DNA of 64,000 nt from Actinomycetota bacterium. Its GTDB lineage: Bacteria > Actinomycetota > Acidimicrobiia > Acidimicrobiales > Ilumatobacteraceae. The position numbers were made by a program, and so were the translations under genes. The DNA lies in the NCBI GenBank assembly GCA_016870865.1, contig VGAC01000004.1, forward strand, positions 1-64,000. The letters run 5' to 3'. The notes under the pieces are model-generated. The model ran no database searches. It was not told where the DNA came from and saw only the letters and a program-made list of their open reading frames with translations. Below are positions 1 to 9,526 of the stretch, piece after piece. Each line of letters starts with the position of its first letter. Positions within the stretch are counted from its first letter, which is position 1.

Positions 1-2
1 AG

Positions 3-95
3 TTGGGCTGGAAACCCGAGGTCGACTTCCCGCAGCTCGTCAAGATGATGGTGCGCCACGACCTCGCGGTCGAGTCGGCGAAATTGTCGAAGTGA
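3..95 (+). CDS. GDP-mannose 4,6-dehydratase, C-terminal end (partial)
   Basis: Only the last 30 codons lie in the window. They read LGWKPEVDFPQLVKMM and finish with a short charged tail, which resembles the end of GDP-mannose 4,6-dehydratases (extended SDR family), the enzymes that make GDP-4-keto-6-deoxymannose for deoxysugar and exopolysaccharide synthesis. The stop (93-95) directly abuts the stop of the convergent flippase gene. With so little sequence another sugar-nucleotide dehydratase or epimerase is possible, but the neighbouring flippase and glycosyltransferase fit a surface polysaccharide role. Confidence 0.55.
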   Translation: MGWKPEVDFPQLVKMMVRHDLAVESAKLSK

Positions 96-1433
96 TCAGC
101 ACTCGAGGGGGCGCTCGCTTAGCGCCTCGATGATCGAGTCGGTGTCGGGCGTGTCACCGCTTGCCAGACGCGCGCGCAGCGCGAAGCCGAACACGACCAG
201 CGCGGCACCCGACGATGCTGCGGCACCCAGTTCGACGCGCAGGAACAGTTCGTCACTCGACAGCCAGGTGACCAGAACGAAGGTCACCATCGCAACGCCC
301 CAGCCGACCGTCACCCACCTGTGTCCGTGCAGTGCGATGACGGCCTGCGACGTGCCGAGCGCCAACATGTAGAGCGCGCTGCCGAGAGCGAGCAGCGTGA
401 GTGTGCGTCGCTCGAGGCCACCTTCGTAGACGATCTCGAGAACCTTGGGGCCGATGATCGCCGACCCGCCGACTCCGAGCACGCCGATGCCGATGACGGT
501 GTAGAGGAGTCGGCGGAATGCGACGCGGAATTCGCTCAAGTCGCCGTGCGCGGCGAGCCGCGCGAGGCGCGGCAGAAGCGATGCCTGGATTGCCTGGAAC
601 AGGAAGAGAGGAATGCGGGCAAGGATCACACCGTTACCGAACTGCGTCACCGCTTCGGCCTGGTTTGCGTCGGCAAGCACGTCGACGCCGATCGGCGCGG
701 CGTTGACGAGCGCTGCGGCAAGAACGGAGCCGCCGAGCAGCCACCCGAGGTTCGGCGTGATCTCCGACCACGATGCCGGCGGTCCGTCATCGGTGCGCAG
801 CGCGCCGCGCGACAAGACGATGAAGACACCGAGCAGGGGGGCGGCGGCGACGACCATCGCGTAGGCGCCGACCACCTCGATGCCCACGATCCACAACGCA
901 ACACAGCCGATGATGCGTGTTGCACCGTCGAATCCCATCACGATGCCGTAATCCACGAACCGACCCGAACCCGAGCAGATGCCGCGCGCGAGGTGTGTCG
1001 GTGCGTAGGCGAGAAACGCAACCAGTAGCGACGCGGTGACAACCCAATTTTCTTCGAAGAAGTCCCTGGTGATCCACGGACTGCCGATGAGGACGATCAA
1101 AGACACGACGACGGCGAAGATCGCAGCAAGCGGGACGACCTTGCGGATGACGGGCCGACCACCCTGGCCGAGTTCGCGGCGGTGGGCGAGAGCGCGACCG
1201 ACTTCCTGTTCGATCGGAAGAAAGAAGCCCGGTGCGAGGGCGAAGGTGGCGAACCACAGGGCGACGATCGGCTTGAAGCCTTCCTTGCCGAGTGCCTGCT
1301 GGCCGATCTTGAAAAACGCGTAACTGGAGATTCCGGCTACGAGAAGACCCACTCCGACCGGGACCGTTCCCTCGGGAATCCCCGCCTTGACGGTTCCGAG
1401 CGGCTTGGCACCGGTGGGGGATTCACTGCTCAC
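96..1433 (-). CDS. Polysaccharide/lipid-linked oligosaccharide flippase (MATE/MVF-like)
   Basis: A 445-residue integral membrane protein with about 12 predicted hydrophobic segments spread from residue 25 to the C-terminus and short charged loops, the layout of Wzx/MurJ-type flippases of the MOP superfamily that move lipid-linked sugars across the cytoplasmic membrane. It begins with a GTG at 1433. A -10-like TAACCT lies 9 nt upstream, so the mRNA should have almost no leader. It is convergent with the dehydratase fragment and lies near a giant glycosyltransferase, which supports a role in envelope glycan export. Wzx and MurJ cannot be separated by eye; a polysaccharide flippase is preferred because of the neighbours. 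Confidence 0.65.
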   Translation of the reverse strand: MSSESPTGAKPLGTVKAGIPEGTVPVGVGLLVAGISSYAFFKIGQQALGKEGFKPIVALWFATFALAPGFFLPIEQEVGRALAHRRELGQGGRPVIRKVVPLAAIFAVVVSLIVLIGSPWITRDFFEENWVVTASLLVAFLAYAPTHLARGICSGSGRFVDYGIVMGFDGATRIIGCVALWIVGIEVVGAYAMVVAAAPLLGVFIVLSRGALRTDDGPPASWSEITPNLGWLLGGSVLAAALVNAAPIGVDVLADANQAEAVTQFGNGVILARIPLFLFQAIQASLLPRLARLAAHGDLSEFRVAFRRLLYTVIGIGVLGVGGSAIIGPKVLEIVYEGGLERRTLTLLALGSALYMLALGTSQAVIALHGHRWVTVGWGVAMVTFVLVTWLSSDELFLRVELGAAASSGAALVVFGFALRARLASGDTPDTDSIIEALSERPLEC

Positions 1434-1442
1434 GCGTCCCGC

Positions 1443-1448
1443 AGGTTA
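1443..1448 (-). promoter_or_regulatory. -10 element of the flippase gene
   Basis: TAACCT on the minus strand ends 9 nt before the GTG at 1433. The same hexamer at the same spacing precedes kup (44950-44955). No convincing -35 is visible. Confidence 0.4.
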
Positions 1449-1486
1449 GTGCGGGGCGCGTGAGCAGCGGGGGGTTCGGATGCCCG

Positions 1487-1918
1487 TCAGGCCGACGGAG
1501 CGATTTTCGTCCGCATCGACACGACGGTCTCGGAGACCTGCTTCGAGGCGCGGTCGATGATTTTTTCGGCGGCGTCCTTGGCCGAGTTGGCGATCGACGC
1601 CACGCGTGCGCTGACGGCAGCGCCGGCGGCGGTGACATCACCGAACGACGACGGAATTCGTGACTGCACGGTGGCGGTCACTTCGCGACGACGCACCTGC
1701 GCCTGCTGAAAGGCAAGAACGCCACTGCCAACGGTGATGTAGGCGACGTCCCGGGTGAGATTGGTGGCCAACTCAAGGGCGCGTTTGGTGTTCTCGCGGG
1801 CGGCCTCGACGTTCTTCTTCAGGTCGAAGTTCGTAAGGTCGATACCGGGAATCTGGGCAGATGGGAACTTGAGGTTCGGGAGGGAAAGGGAGGGGAACTT
1901 AATGCTGGGATTTGCCAT
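1487..1918 (-). CDS. Hypothetical protein, alanine-rich helical
   Basis: No family is recognised. The 143-residue product begins with a proline- and leucine-rich repeat-like stretch of about 25 residues (SLSLPNLKFPSAQIPG), followed by a long, mostly helical, alanine- and arginine-rich segment. It has no signal peptide and at most one weakly hydrophobic stretch (residues 65-80). The composition recalls phasin-like or heparin-binding-hemagglutinin-like helical proteins, but no diagnostic motif supports either. The start is placed at ATG 1918 (MANPSIKF) rather than 1924, because a well-formed promoter (TTGCAA, 17 nt, TACACT) ends 7 nt upstream and would give a leaderless transcript starting at this codon. 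Confidence 0.6.
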   Translation of the reverse strand: MANPSIKFPSLSLPNLKFPSAQIPGIDLTNFDLKKNVEAARENTKRALELATNLTRDVAYITVGSGVLAFQQAQVRRREVTATVQSRIPSSFGDVTAAGAAVSARVASIANSAKDAAEKIIDRASKQVSETVVSMRTKIAPSA

Positions 1919-1925
1919 GCGCACA

Positions 1926-1954
1926 AGTGTATCTGCTGTCGCTAACTATTGCAA
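1926..1954 (-). promoter_or_regulatory. Promoter of the hypothetical gene at 1487-1918
   Basis: Minus strand: -35 TTGCAA (1954-1949), 17-nt spacer, -10 TACACT (1931-1926), then 7 nt to ATG 1918. This is the best two-element housekeeping promoter in the window and implies a leaderless mRNA. Confidence 0.6.
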
Positions 1955-1977
1955 GCGGGTCGCCCTGTGGTTGGCGG

Positions 1978-1999
1978 GGGGAATGTTTTCGGGTTCCCC
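1978..1999. promoter_or_regulatory. Inverted repeat in the divergent promoter region
   Basis: GGGGAA (1978-1983) and TTCCCC (1994-1999) form a perfect 6-bp inverted repeat with a 10-nt centre. It sits just upstream of the -10-like TAGCCT (2004-2009) of the large glycosyltransferase gene, so it could be an operator. Evidence is positional only. Confidence 0.3.
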
Positions 2000-2003
2000 G
2001 AAC

Positions 2004-2009
2004 TAGCCT
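2004..2009 (+). promoter_or_regulatory. -10 element of the large glycosyltransferase gene
   Basis: TAGCCT ends 9 nt before GTG 2019, giving a very short or absent leader. It is divergent from the promoter at 1926-1954. Confidence 0.4.
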
Positions 2010-2018
2010 CGGCGCATC

Positions 2019-5000
2019 GTGGAGAGCGCCCCGGAGACCCCCTCCAGCCCGCCGAATGCCGCCCCGGGCGGCGTTCCGGTGGTGGCCTCGGTCGTCGTCG
2101 CCCACCCGCATCCGGGCCTCGACGCCACGCTCGAAGCCCTCGGGGCCCAGGACTATCCACATCTGACATACCTGTTTTTCGTCGTCGGTGCCCCTGGTGG
2201 CGGGGCCGACGACCCCCGGCTGGTGGCAACGATGCGGGCCATCACCGAGGCGTTGCCGCAGGCGATCCTGCGGACCGTCGTCGGCAACCCCGGGTACGGA
2301 CCCACGCAGAACGAGGCGGCGCGGATGGTCGAGGGGGACAGAGGGCTGTTTCTTTTCTTGCACGACGACGTCGCGCTCGCCCCGAACGCCGTGTCGGCCA
2401 TGGTCGTCGAAATGTTCGCTTCGAACGCGGCGCTCGTCGGCCCAAAGTTGGTCGACTGGGAGGACCCGTCGGTGCTCCAGCACGTCGGCCTCGGTGTCGA
2501 CCGAACCGGTGAGGTCGACCCCATCGTGTTGCCCGGCGAGCGCGACCAGGAACAGCACGACGGTGTCCGCGACGTGTTCTGTGTGCCGAGCGCGTGCATG
2601 TTGGTGCGCGCCGACGTGTTCCGCACCGCCGGCGGCTTCAGCCCGGAGATCGATTTCGGCGGCGAAGAGATCGATCTCTGCTGGCGCGTGCACCTAACGG
2701 GCGGCCGCGTGATGGTGGTGCCATCGGCCCTGGCACGTCACCGCGAAGATTTCTCGGGGCGCAACCCCGACGTTGATCTCACGGAGTTGCGCGAACGTCA
2801 CCGTGTGCAGACTGTTCTTGCGGCAACGTCGCCATCGCGTGTCATGCCCGTTGTCGCGCTGCTGGTCGGCTTGTCCTTGGTCGAGGCCGTCGTCGGCGTG
2901 TTCTCGGGGAGAGCAAAGCGTGCGCTGGTCGCCCTTGGCGCGGTCTTTCGCACCATCTCGCGTGTCGGCTCGCTGCGTCGTCGTCGCGCGAAGGTCCAGG
3001 CTCTGCGACTCGTGTCGGACGCAGAGATCCACGATCTACAGGTGCAGGGGAGTGCACGCATCGTTTCCTTCCTGCGGGCACGCAGGGCACGCAGCGATGC
3101 AAAACGCCTCGAAAACCGCATCGCCGCGGCCGAAAGAGAAAAACGTGCACGTACGACACTTGCCGTCTTTGCGTTCCTCGGTGCCGTGTTCGTCGTGGGA
3201 GTCCGTCGTCTCGTGATCGATGGTGTCACGTTCGTCGGCCAGTTCGTTCCCTTCACTGAATCGTGGAGATCGCTCGGCGCCGCCTATCGACTCGGCTGGT
3301 GGCCCGGTGGCTTCGGGTCGGCCACGCCCGCGCCAACGGGGACCGCGCTCGTGGGCGTTGCAACATTCTTCTCGTTGGGCAATCCCGCCGCGGTACGCAC
3401 CGTGGCCGTGATTGGGCTCGGCGTCGTGGGCGTGGTCGGCATGTGGTGGTTCGGCCGCGACGTCACGCAATCGGCGCGTGCCCGGGCGGGCGGAACTTTG
3501 GCCTACGCCATGGTGCCGCTGCATTACGAAGCGGTGGCCACGGGACGGTGGAGCGTGCTCGCTGCCTATGCCGCGGTGCCGTGGGTGCTCCTCGCGTTCA
3601 GCAGGGCGAACGACGTGCTCACTGCCACGGCGTCCGACGTGATGCGTCGTGCGCTGCGACTCGGCCTCGTCATTGGCGCAGTTGCCGCTTTCGAGCCGTC
3701 GTTCGTTGCGGTGGTGATCGTCGCCGCGATCGCCTATTTGCTCGCCACGGCGATGTGCACCGGTGTGCGTTCGCTGCGCGGCCTGCCCGGCGTCGTTGCC
3801 GCGAGTGTCGTCGTGGCTTTGCTGCTGAACTTCCCGTGGATCGGCCACTACGTCGGATCCGATTGGTGGTCGCTGGTCGTTGGAGCCGACCCCGGCGTCG
3901 GCCGCGGGGAGGGAATCCTGCGGATCCTCAGTTTCGACGCGGGCCGGGCGGCGTTTGCGCCGGCGATCCTCGTTCTCTACGGCGTGGGTGCCGTGGCGGT
4001 CGTGGTTGCACGCGAGACGCGGTTCGTGTGGGCCGTTCGCGGTGCCGTACTCACGGCAGTATTCGCGTCACTGGCGGTCGCGTCCGACTCCCGCGCCTTT
4101 GGCTTTTCGTTGCCCGAGTCCGCAGTCCTGTCGTCGTTCGCGGCCGGCGGTCTTGCTCTCGGGGTCATTGCGCTGCTCGATGCGGTCGAAAACGACGTCC
4201 GTGGTGCGCGATTCGGCTGGCGTCAACCGCTCGCCTTGCTGGCCACGCTCTCAGTCCTGGTCCCGGTCATTCCGCTTGCCGTGAATGCAGCCGACGGCCG
4301 CTGGAACCAGCCGCGTTCCTCCCTCGACACCCTGTTGTTGCAGCTCGCGAAAAACCCCGATGAGGGTGACTACCGCGTGTTGTACCTCGGGCATCCCGAC
4401 TTGTTGCCGGCCGCGCCGCGGACACTCGACACGGGCAGCAGTCTGCAACTCGGTTATGCGGTCACCGACGACGGCATTGCCACGCTCTTCACACAGTGGT
4501 CGCCCGGTACGACCTCGACGGTGCGCACCCTGGAAAACGCGCTGTCGCATCTCATGTCGGGGGATACGCCCCGCATTGGCCGCCTCATCGCCCCGCTCGG
4601 GGTTCGTTACCTCGTCATTCCGCGCATCGACGGCGCTCGCAGCACGCGCAGCGAGCCGATGGCCGTTCCCGACGGGCTCGTCGACGCGTTGCGGGTGCAG
4701 CTCGACCTGCGACGTCAGTACGAATCGGACGACCTCCTGATCTACGAGAACACCGCGTGGGTGCCCACCGTCGCCCAGCTCAGCACAGCGGGTCGCGAAG
4801 CGAGCACGACGGCCGGAATGGACGAACTCGTTCTCGCCGACCTCCGCGGTGCGACGCCGGCAAAGGTTGGTTTCGTTCCCGGTCGAGCCACGCAGCGTCT
4901 CGAGGTTTCACCCGGGGTCGTGAACATCGCGGTTCCCCCGTCCCCGCGCTGGACGCTTTCGGTCGACGGCCGCAGGTTGGCGTCGCGGCCGGCCTTCGGC

Positions 5001-5228
5001 GCGACCACGGCCTTCGACGTGCCCGATACCGTGATGCCGGCTTCGCGTGCGACGTTGCGCTACGACCGTCCCTTCTTGCAGGTGGCCTTCGTTGTCGGAC
5101 AGTTCGCCATGTGGTGTTTCGCGCTCTTCGTCGCACTCGGGTTGCGCCTGCGGCGACGTCGTTTGTCGCCGGTGCGTGTCGAGCGAAACGACGAGACGCG
5201 TATCACCTTCGAAACGGGGCCGCGATGA
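2019..5228 (+). CDS. Giant membrane glycosyltransferase (GT2 domain plus multi-TM region)
   Basis: A 1069-residue protein starting at GTG 2019. Residues 20-250 form a GT-A family 2 domain: the nucleotide-binding beginning VASVVVAHPHPG and the metal-binding acidic motif LHDDVAL near residue 114. A hydrophobic segment follows near 277 and a charged coiled region near 350. About ten membrane segments then run from 380 to 770, followed by a large, probably extracytoplasmic domain and a last membrane helix near 1025. It probably transfers sugars from nucleotide or lipid donors to an envelope glycan. Its stop overlaps the start of the DUF5719 gene (ATGA), and this pair is conserved in actinobacteria beside DUF3499 and phosphomannomutase genes. 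The acceptor is unknown. Confidence 0.75.
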   Translation: MESAPETPSSPPNAAPGGVPVVASVVVAHPHPGLDATLEALGAQDYPHLTYLFFVVGAPGGGADDPRLVATMRAITEALPQAILRTVVGNPGYGPTQNEAARMVEGDRGLFLFLHDDVALAPNAVSAMVVEMFASNAALVGPKLVDWEDPSVLQHVGLGVDRTGEVDPIVLPGERDQEQHDGVRDVFCVPSACMLVRADVFRTAGGFSPEIDFGGEEIDLCWRVHLTGGRVMVVPSALARHREDFSGRNPDVDLTELRERHRVQTVLAATSPSRVMPVVALLVGLSLVEAVVGVFSGRAKRALVALGAVFRTISRVGSLRRRRAKVQALRLVSDAEIHDLQVQGSARIVSFLRARRARSDAKRLENRIAAAEREKRARTTLAVFAFLGAVFVVGVRRLVIDGVTFVGQFVPFTESWRSLGAAYRLGWWPGGFGSATPAPTGTALVGVATFFSLGNPAAVRTVAVIGLGVVGVVGMWWFGRDVTQSARARAGGTLAYAMVPLHYEAVATGRWSVLAAYAAVPWVLLAFSRANDVLTATASDVMRRALRLGLVIGAVAAFEPSFVAVVIVAAIAYLLATAMCTGVRSLRGLPGVVAASVVVALLLNFPWIGHYVGSDWWSLVVGADPGVGRGEGILRILSFDAGRAAFAPAILVLYGVGAVAVVVARETRFVWAVRGAVLTAVFASLAVASDSRAFGFSLPESAVLSSFAAGGLALGVIALLDAVENDVRGARFGWRQPLALLATLSVLVPVIPLAVNAADGRWNQPRSSLDTLLLQLAKNPDEGDYRVLYLGHPDLLPAAPRTLDTGSSLQLGYAVTDDGIATLFTQWSPGTTSTVRTLENALSHLMSGDTPRIGRLIAPLGVRYLVIPRIDGARSTRSEPMAVPDGLVDALRVQLDLRRQYESDDLLIYENTAWVPTVAQLSTAGREASTTAGMDELVLADLRGATPAKVGFVPGRATQRLEVSPGVVNIAVPPSPRWTLSVDGRRLASRPAFGATTAFDVPDTVMPASRATLRYDRPFLQVAFVVGQFAMWCFALFVALGLRLRRRRLSPVRVERNDETRITFETGPR

Positions 5229-6724
5229 GCCGTGTGCGTCGTGTCCCGGGACTCGCGCTCGTCGCATCGGCGGCAATTGGCGTCGCTGCCGTCGACCGTG
5301 CCGGACGTCTGGATGCTCCGCAGGTTGCACCTGATGCGCCTGGTGTGCTCGACGCGCCGGCCGCCCTGCCGCCGACTGTGAGCGACCTCGCCGTCACGTC
5401 GACCGCGTGGTACTGCCCGGGTGTGCCCCTGGGCGGCAAGGGCTACGACGGCTCCGACCACGGAGGTCGGGCAATCGTGGCGAATCCCACCGACGACGAG
5501 TTGACCGGCATCGTCACCCGCTACGTCGACGGATCCACGCCGCAAACGAACACGATCACCGTCCCACCACGCGACAAGGTGGTCGTCGATCTCGACAGGG
5601 GCGTCGACGGACGCTACGCAAGCGCCCTCATAGAACTCACGGGTGTGAACGGCGCCGGTGGCGCAGTCGTCGAACAGCGTGCCGATTTCCCGGCCGGAGA
5701 GTCATACCAGCCGTGTGCAAACGCACCCTCGGCTGCGTGGTACTTCGCCGATGGCTTCACGGCAAGTGACAGCGAAGAAGACCTCGTGCTCACGAATCCA
5801 CTCGTCGATGCGACGGTGATCAACGTGCGGTTCGTCACGAAGGACGGCGAACGGGCGCCGTCACCGCTGCAGGGCTTCGTGTTGCCGCCCCAATCGCTGA
5901 GCGTCATCAAGATCGCCGAGCAGGGTGCGCGCGGCGAGGAATTGGTCGGTGTCGAGATCCGCGCACAGAGTGGCGCTTTCATCGCCGCACGCGCGCAGCA
6001 CTATCTCGGCACCGGTCGTTTGGGCTACACGCTCAAGCTCGGCGCACCCGGGGCCCACACTGACTGGTGGGTCGTGACCGGCAACTACGCGGGTGAACCC
6101 GCCGAACAGATCGACATCTTCAACCCGGGCGAGAAAGATGCCCTCGTGTCGGTGCTGTTCTCGGGTTCCGAGGCCGTGACGGCCCAGCCCCTGTCGCTCG
6201 TCGTTCCGGCGCACCGGGTGGTGAGTGTGTCGATGGCGAACGTGGCGGGCCTGCCCGAATCCGATTTCGTCGTGTCGCTGTCGGTGCTCGAGGGCGATCC
6301 GGTCGTCGTCGAACACGTGGTGACGCGCCAACTCGAGGAAAACGCAGCAACATCGGTCGACCTTGCGCTGCCGTCGGCAATGGCCGCAACGAAGTGGCGC
6401 TCGGCGATTGGTGCCGATGGCGGGCGCGAACGCGCCCTGCTCGTGTTCAACATCACGGGCGTCGACGCCACGGCGTCCGTGGCGAGTATCGGCCCCGCCG
6501 GACGTCTGCCCGCGGCGGGACTCGAATCGATTGCATTGCCCGCCGGTCGACCCGTGCACGTGTCGGTTCCCCGCGGTCTCGATCTCCTCCAGTACGAGGT
6601 CACCGCGACGCAGCCCGTGCTCGTCGTGCGCATGGTGCCACGCTTGACGGGCGTCGGGGGCAAAGACATCGTTCCGGCATTGCCGGTGCTCGGCGGATCG
6701 AGCCAAAGCGAGCCGTTTCCGTGA
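5225..6724 (+). CDS. DUF5719 family secreted/anchored protein
   Basis: The 499-residue product has an N-terminal hydrophobic segment after two arginines (residues 8-24, a signal peptide or anchor), then a beta-rich, low-cysteine extracytoplasmic region with repeated AWYxxx-type blocks, as in DUF5719 proteins. The open frame extends far upstream (to 4496), but that part is the shadow of the glycosyltransferase; ATG 5225 is chosen because it overlaps the upstream stop (ATGA) and exposes the signal segment. Members sit next to the giant glycosyltransferase in actinobacteria, so a joint role in envelope glycan assembly is inferred. The biochemical function is unknown. Confidence 0.7.
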   Translation: MSRVRRVPGLALVASAAIGVAAVDRAGRLDAPQVAPDAPGVLDAPAALPPTVSDLAVTSTAWYCPGVPLGGKGYDGSDHGGRAIVANPTDDELTGIVTRYVDGSTPQTNTITVPPRDKVVVDLDRGVDGRYASALIELTGVNGAGGAVVEQRADFPAGESYQPCANAPSAAWYFADGFTASDSEEDLVLTNPLVDATVINVRFVTKDGERAPSPLQGFVLPPQSLSVIKIAEQGARGEELVGVEIRAQSGAFIAARAQHYLGTGRLGYTLKLGAPGAHTDWWVVTGNYAGEPAEQIDIFNPGEKDALVSVLFSGSEAVTAQPLSLVVPAHRVVSVSMANVAGLPESDFVVSLSVLEGDPVVVEHVVTRQLEENAATSVDLALPSAMAATKWRSAIGADGGRERALLVFNITGVDATASVASIGPAGRLPAAGLESIALPAGRPVHVSVPRGLDLLQYEVTATQPVLVVRMVPRLTGVGGKDIVPALPVLGGSSQSEPFP

Positions 6725-7173
6725 CGAATCTGCTCGTCGTCGTTGCTGTCGTGGTATGCGCGAGCACTGCGGCGCTCATCGGTCGTCGTCGGCGTCCGCA
6801 GGCACCGACCCAGCCACGCCTGCGGGTTCCGTCGCAAGTCGATCGCAACGACTTCGTCGGGCCGCAAGCCCCGTGGTTGGTGGCCGTTTTCTCCTCGGCG
6901 ACGTGTCACACGTGTGCCGACGTGGTGCGAAAGGCTCAGGCGTTGGCGTCTCGCGATGTCGCCGTTGACGACGTCGCGTACCCGGCCGCACGTGAGATCC
7001 ACCAGCGCTACGACATCGACGCGGTCCCGGTCGTATTGATCGCCGACCGAGACGGTGTCGTACGGGCGCACTTCATGGGACCCGTGACGGCCACGGACCT
7101 GTGGGCGGCCGTGGCGGGATGCCGTGATCCGGGCTCAGGCTCCGATACGCAGTGTCACAGCCACGAGGACTGA
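6721..7173 (+). CDS. Membrane-anchored thioredoxin-like protein
   Basis: A 150-residue protein starting at GTG 6721, which overlaps the DUF5719 stop (GTGA). It has one N-terminal membrane helix (residues 2-20), then a thioredoxin fold with the redox motif CHTC at residues 62-65 and the cis-proline region DAVPVVLIAD near 105. It ends in a tail with two further cysteines. A role in thiol-disulfide exchange outside the cytoplasm, perhaps for the neighbouring secreted proteins, is inferred. Which side of the membrane the domain faces depends on topology that is not decisive here. It is convergent with ftsH. Confidence 0.65.
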   Translation: MTNLLVVVAVVVCASTAALIGRRRRPQAPTQPRLRVPSQVDRNDFVGPQAPWLVAVFSSATCHTCADVVRKAQALASRDVAVDDVAYPAAREIHQRYDIDAVPVVLIADRDGVVRAHFMGPVTATDLWAAVAGCRDPGSGSDTQCHSHED

Positions 7174-7191
7174 GAACGGCGACGAAGCCGA

Positions 7192-9186
7192 CTAGAGATG
7201 CGTGTCGGTCGGCGCGACCGTGCCGGCGGGGGCGCCCGAGAGTCCCTGTTGGACGAGGCGACCGACGGCTTGCCCGTCGATGGTTTCCTCCTCGAGCAAC
7301 TTGCCCGCCACCAAGTCGAGACCCCGTCGGTGCTTTTCGAGAACGTCACGCGCGCGGTTTTCCTGCTCGCGCAGGATGCGGGCAATTTCACCATCGATCA
7401 ACTTTGCGGTGTCGTCGCTGTATTCACGACCATTGGTCATCAGGTCCTCGCCGAGGAAAACCTGTTGCTGCGTGGTCCAGGCCATCGGCCCGACTGCTTG
7501 GCTCATACCCCATTCCCGCACCATGCGGCGGGCGATCGACGTTGCCTGTTCGAGGTCGTTGGCGGCGCCGCTGTTGAGATGGCCGAAAACGATCATCTCG
7601 GCCACCCGGCCACCCATCGCCTTGCATATGACGTCCTCGAAGTAATCCTTCGAGTACGTGTGACGCTCCTCGGGCAGGGTCCAGGTGACACCGAGCGCCA
7701 TGCCGCGCGGGAGGATGGTGACCTTGTGCAGGGGGTCGCTGTGGGTGAGAACGGTTGCGAGGATTGCATGACCGGCCTCGTGGTACGCAGTCGCCCGCTT
7801 CTCCTCGACCGACAGCACGAGGCTTTCGCGACTCGCGCCAAGAACGACACGGTCGCGCGCGTTTTCGAAGTCGATGCGCTCGATCTGCTTCGACCCACGT
7901 CGCACTGCGAAGAGGGCGGATTCGTTGACGAGGTTCGCAAGGTCGGCACCGCTCATGCCGGGGGTGGCACGGGCCATCGTGTCGAGGTCGACGTCAGTGC
8001 CCATGCGCTTGTCGCGTGAATGAACCTTGAGGATCGCGAGTCGTTCCTCGAACTCGGGAAGCGGCACGATGATCTGGCGGTCGAAACGTCCCGGGCGCAG
8101 CAGCGCCGGGTCGAGGATGTCGGGTCGGTTTGTCGCGGCCATGATGACGATGCCTTCGCTCGTCTCGAAGCCATCCATCTCGGCGAGCATCTGATTCAGC
8201 GTCTGCTCCCGTTCGTCGTGGCCCCCGCCGAGACCCGCCCCCCGCTTGCGGCCGATGGAGTCGATCTCGTCGATGAAAATGATGGCGCGTCCCATTTTGC
8301 GGGCCTGCTGGAAGAGATCGCGCACGCGACTCGCTCCGACACCGACGAACATCTCCATGAAGTCGGAGCCGGTGACCGACAGGAAGCCGACGCCTGCTTC
8401 ACCGGCGACGGCGCGCGCAAAAAGGGTCTTGCCGGTTCCGGGCGGGCCGACGAGAAGGATGCCCTTGGGTACGCGCGCCCCGATTTCCTTGAACTGCTCG
8501 GGCATACGCAAGAAGTCGACGACTTCCTTGATCTCCATCTTGACGCCGTCGTAGCCGGCGACATCGGCGAACGTCGTCGAGGGTTTGCTTGCGTCGTAGT
8601 TCTTCGCGCGACTGCGGCCGATCGACATGATGTTGCCGGCCTGACCCATCGCACGACGCTGCATCCACACGAAGAAGCCGACGATCAATAGGAACGGCAG
8701 GAGAACGGGGACGAGGCTCGTGAACCAGTTCGGCTGCGGGGTGCGGTAGTTGTAGTCGACTCCCCGTGCTTTGAGCAGTTCCTCGTCGGCGTCGCTCAGG
8801 AGTGGTGCACCGGTGGTGGAAAAGTTGCGCCCCGAAGTGAGCTCACCGCTGATCTGGTTCGTGGCGTTGTTGATCGACACCTTTTCGACCTTGCCCTCGC
8901 GCACGAGGGTGAGGAACTCGGTGTAGGTGAGTTTGTCGCCGGTCGTCGTGGGCCAAAGACGCGGCCCGATGAGCAACAACACCGCGAAGGCCGCGATGAT
9001 CCACACAGCCCAGCGCGGCAGGGGTCCGCGACCCTGGGGCTTTTGCCCGTCCTTTGGAAGGTTGCCCTTGTCGGCGGACTTCTTTGCGCCGAGTCGACCC
9101 CAGGTCGACTTACCCGGATGTTTGTGGCCCGATGGGTTCGACCCGTTCGCGGGCGGCGGCGGCGGAGGAGGAGGAAGGGGGCTCAT
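7192..9186 (-). CDS. ftsH: ATP-dependent zinc metalloprotease FtsH
   Basis: 664 residues. A polyproline, low-complexity N-terminus leads to membrane helix 1 (59-78), a short periplasmic-type domain, helix 2 (about 155-175), the AAA module with Walker A GPPGTGKT near 247 and Walker B IIFIDEID, and the zinc site HEAGH near 470. FtsH degrades membrane and regulatory proteins at the cytoplasmic membrane. The run of eight prolines at residues 5-12 is an actinobacterial-style extension. The ATG at 9186 is preceded 6 nt upstream by TAGCAT, so the mRNA is probably leaderless. It is divergent from the DUF3499 gene. Confidence 0.95.
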   Translation of the reverse strand: MSPLPPPPPPPPANGSNPSGHKHPGKSTWGRLGAKKSADKGNLPKDGQKPQGRGPLPRWAVWIIAAFAVLLLIGPRLWPTTTGDKLTYTEFLTLVREGKVEKVSINNATNQISGELTSGRNFSTTGAPLLSDADEELLKARGVDYNYRTPQPNWFTSLVPVLLPFLLIVGFFVWMQRRAMGQAGNIMSIGRSRAKNYDASKPSTTFADVAGYDGVKMEIKEVVDFLRMPEQFKEIGARVPKGILLVGPPGTGKTLFARAVAGEAGVGFLSVTGSDFMEMFVGVGASRVRDLFQQARKMGRAIIFIDEIDSIGRKRGAGLGGGHDEREQTLNQMLAEMDGFETSEGIVIMAATNRPDILDPALLRPGRFDRQIIVPLPEFEERLAILKVHSRDKRMGTDVDLDTMARATPGMSGADLANLVNESALFAVRRGSKQIERIDFENARDRVVLGASRESLVLSVEEKRATAYHEAGHAILATVLTHSDPLHKVTILPRGMALGVTWTLPEERHTYSKDYFEDVICKAMGGRVAEMIVFGHLNSGAANDLEQATSIARRMVREWGMSQAVGPMAWTTQQQVFLGEDLMTNGREYSDDTAKLIDGEIARILREQENRARDVLEKHRRGLDLVAGKLLEEETIDGQAVGRLVQQGLSGAPAGTVAPTDTHL

Positions 9187-9192
9187 GGTCTC

Positions 9193-9198
9193 ATGCTA
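9193..9198 (-). promoter_or_regulatory. -10 element of ftsH
   Basis: TAGCAT on the minus strand, with exactly 6 nt to ATG 9186, predicts a leaderless ftsH transcript. Confidence 0.45.
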
Positions 9199-9233
9199 AG
9201 GGTGCAATCCACTAAACGTGAATCGTGCTCTAT

Positions 9234-9239
9234 TACGGT
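9234..9239 (+). promoter_or_regulatory. -10 element of the DUF3499 gene
   Basis: TACGGT ends 6 nt before ATG 9246. It lies back to back with the ftsH promoter. Confidence 0.45.
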
Positions 9240-9245
9240 TTTCAC

Positions 9246-9503
9246 ATGTCCCGTCACTGTTCGCGCACCGGTTGCACGTCGTCGGCAGCGATGACCCTCA
9301 CGTACCAGTACAGCCGCTCGGTCGCCTGGCTCGACAACCTCGCGCGCGAGCGTGACCCGCACGCCTACGACTTGTGTGAACGCCACGGTGAGCGCCTCTC
9401 GGTGCCCTCTGGCTGGCGCCTCGAAGACCGCCGTCACCAGACGCTGCAACTCGTCTTCACCGAGGCGACCGACGGTCTCTTCGGCGGACGCCTCGCGGGC
9501 TGA
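9246..9503 (+). CDS. DUF3499 family protein
   Basis: An 85-residue protein beginning MSRHCSRTGC and containing TLTYQYSRSVAWL and YDLCERHGERL, the conserved blocks of DUF3499. The Cys/His pairs at both ends suggest a small zinc-binding fold. Function is unknown. In Streptomyces and mycobacteria the gene sits next to phosphomannomutase, and here it is 3 kb upstream of manB, so genomic context is preserved. ATG 9246 is preferred over the in-frame upstream TTG at 9225, because the -10-like TACGGT is 6 nt upstream and the family begins at this methionine. Confidence 0.8.
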   Translation: MSRHCSRTGCTSSAAMTLTYQYSRSVAWLDNLARERDPHAYDLCERHGERLSVPSGWRLEDRRHQTLQLVFTEATDGLFGGRLAG

Positions 9504-9526
9504 TCCGGCCACCTGCGTCGGACCCC

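Noticed and set aside
4496-5224. Upstream extension of the DUF5719 reading frame (742-residue version)
   Set aside because: It is the out-of-frame shadow of the glycosyltransferase gene, with arginine-rich low-complexity sequence; the signal segment begins at 5225.
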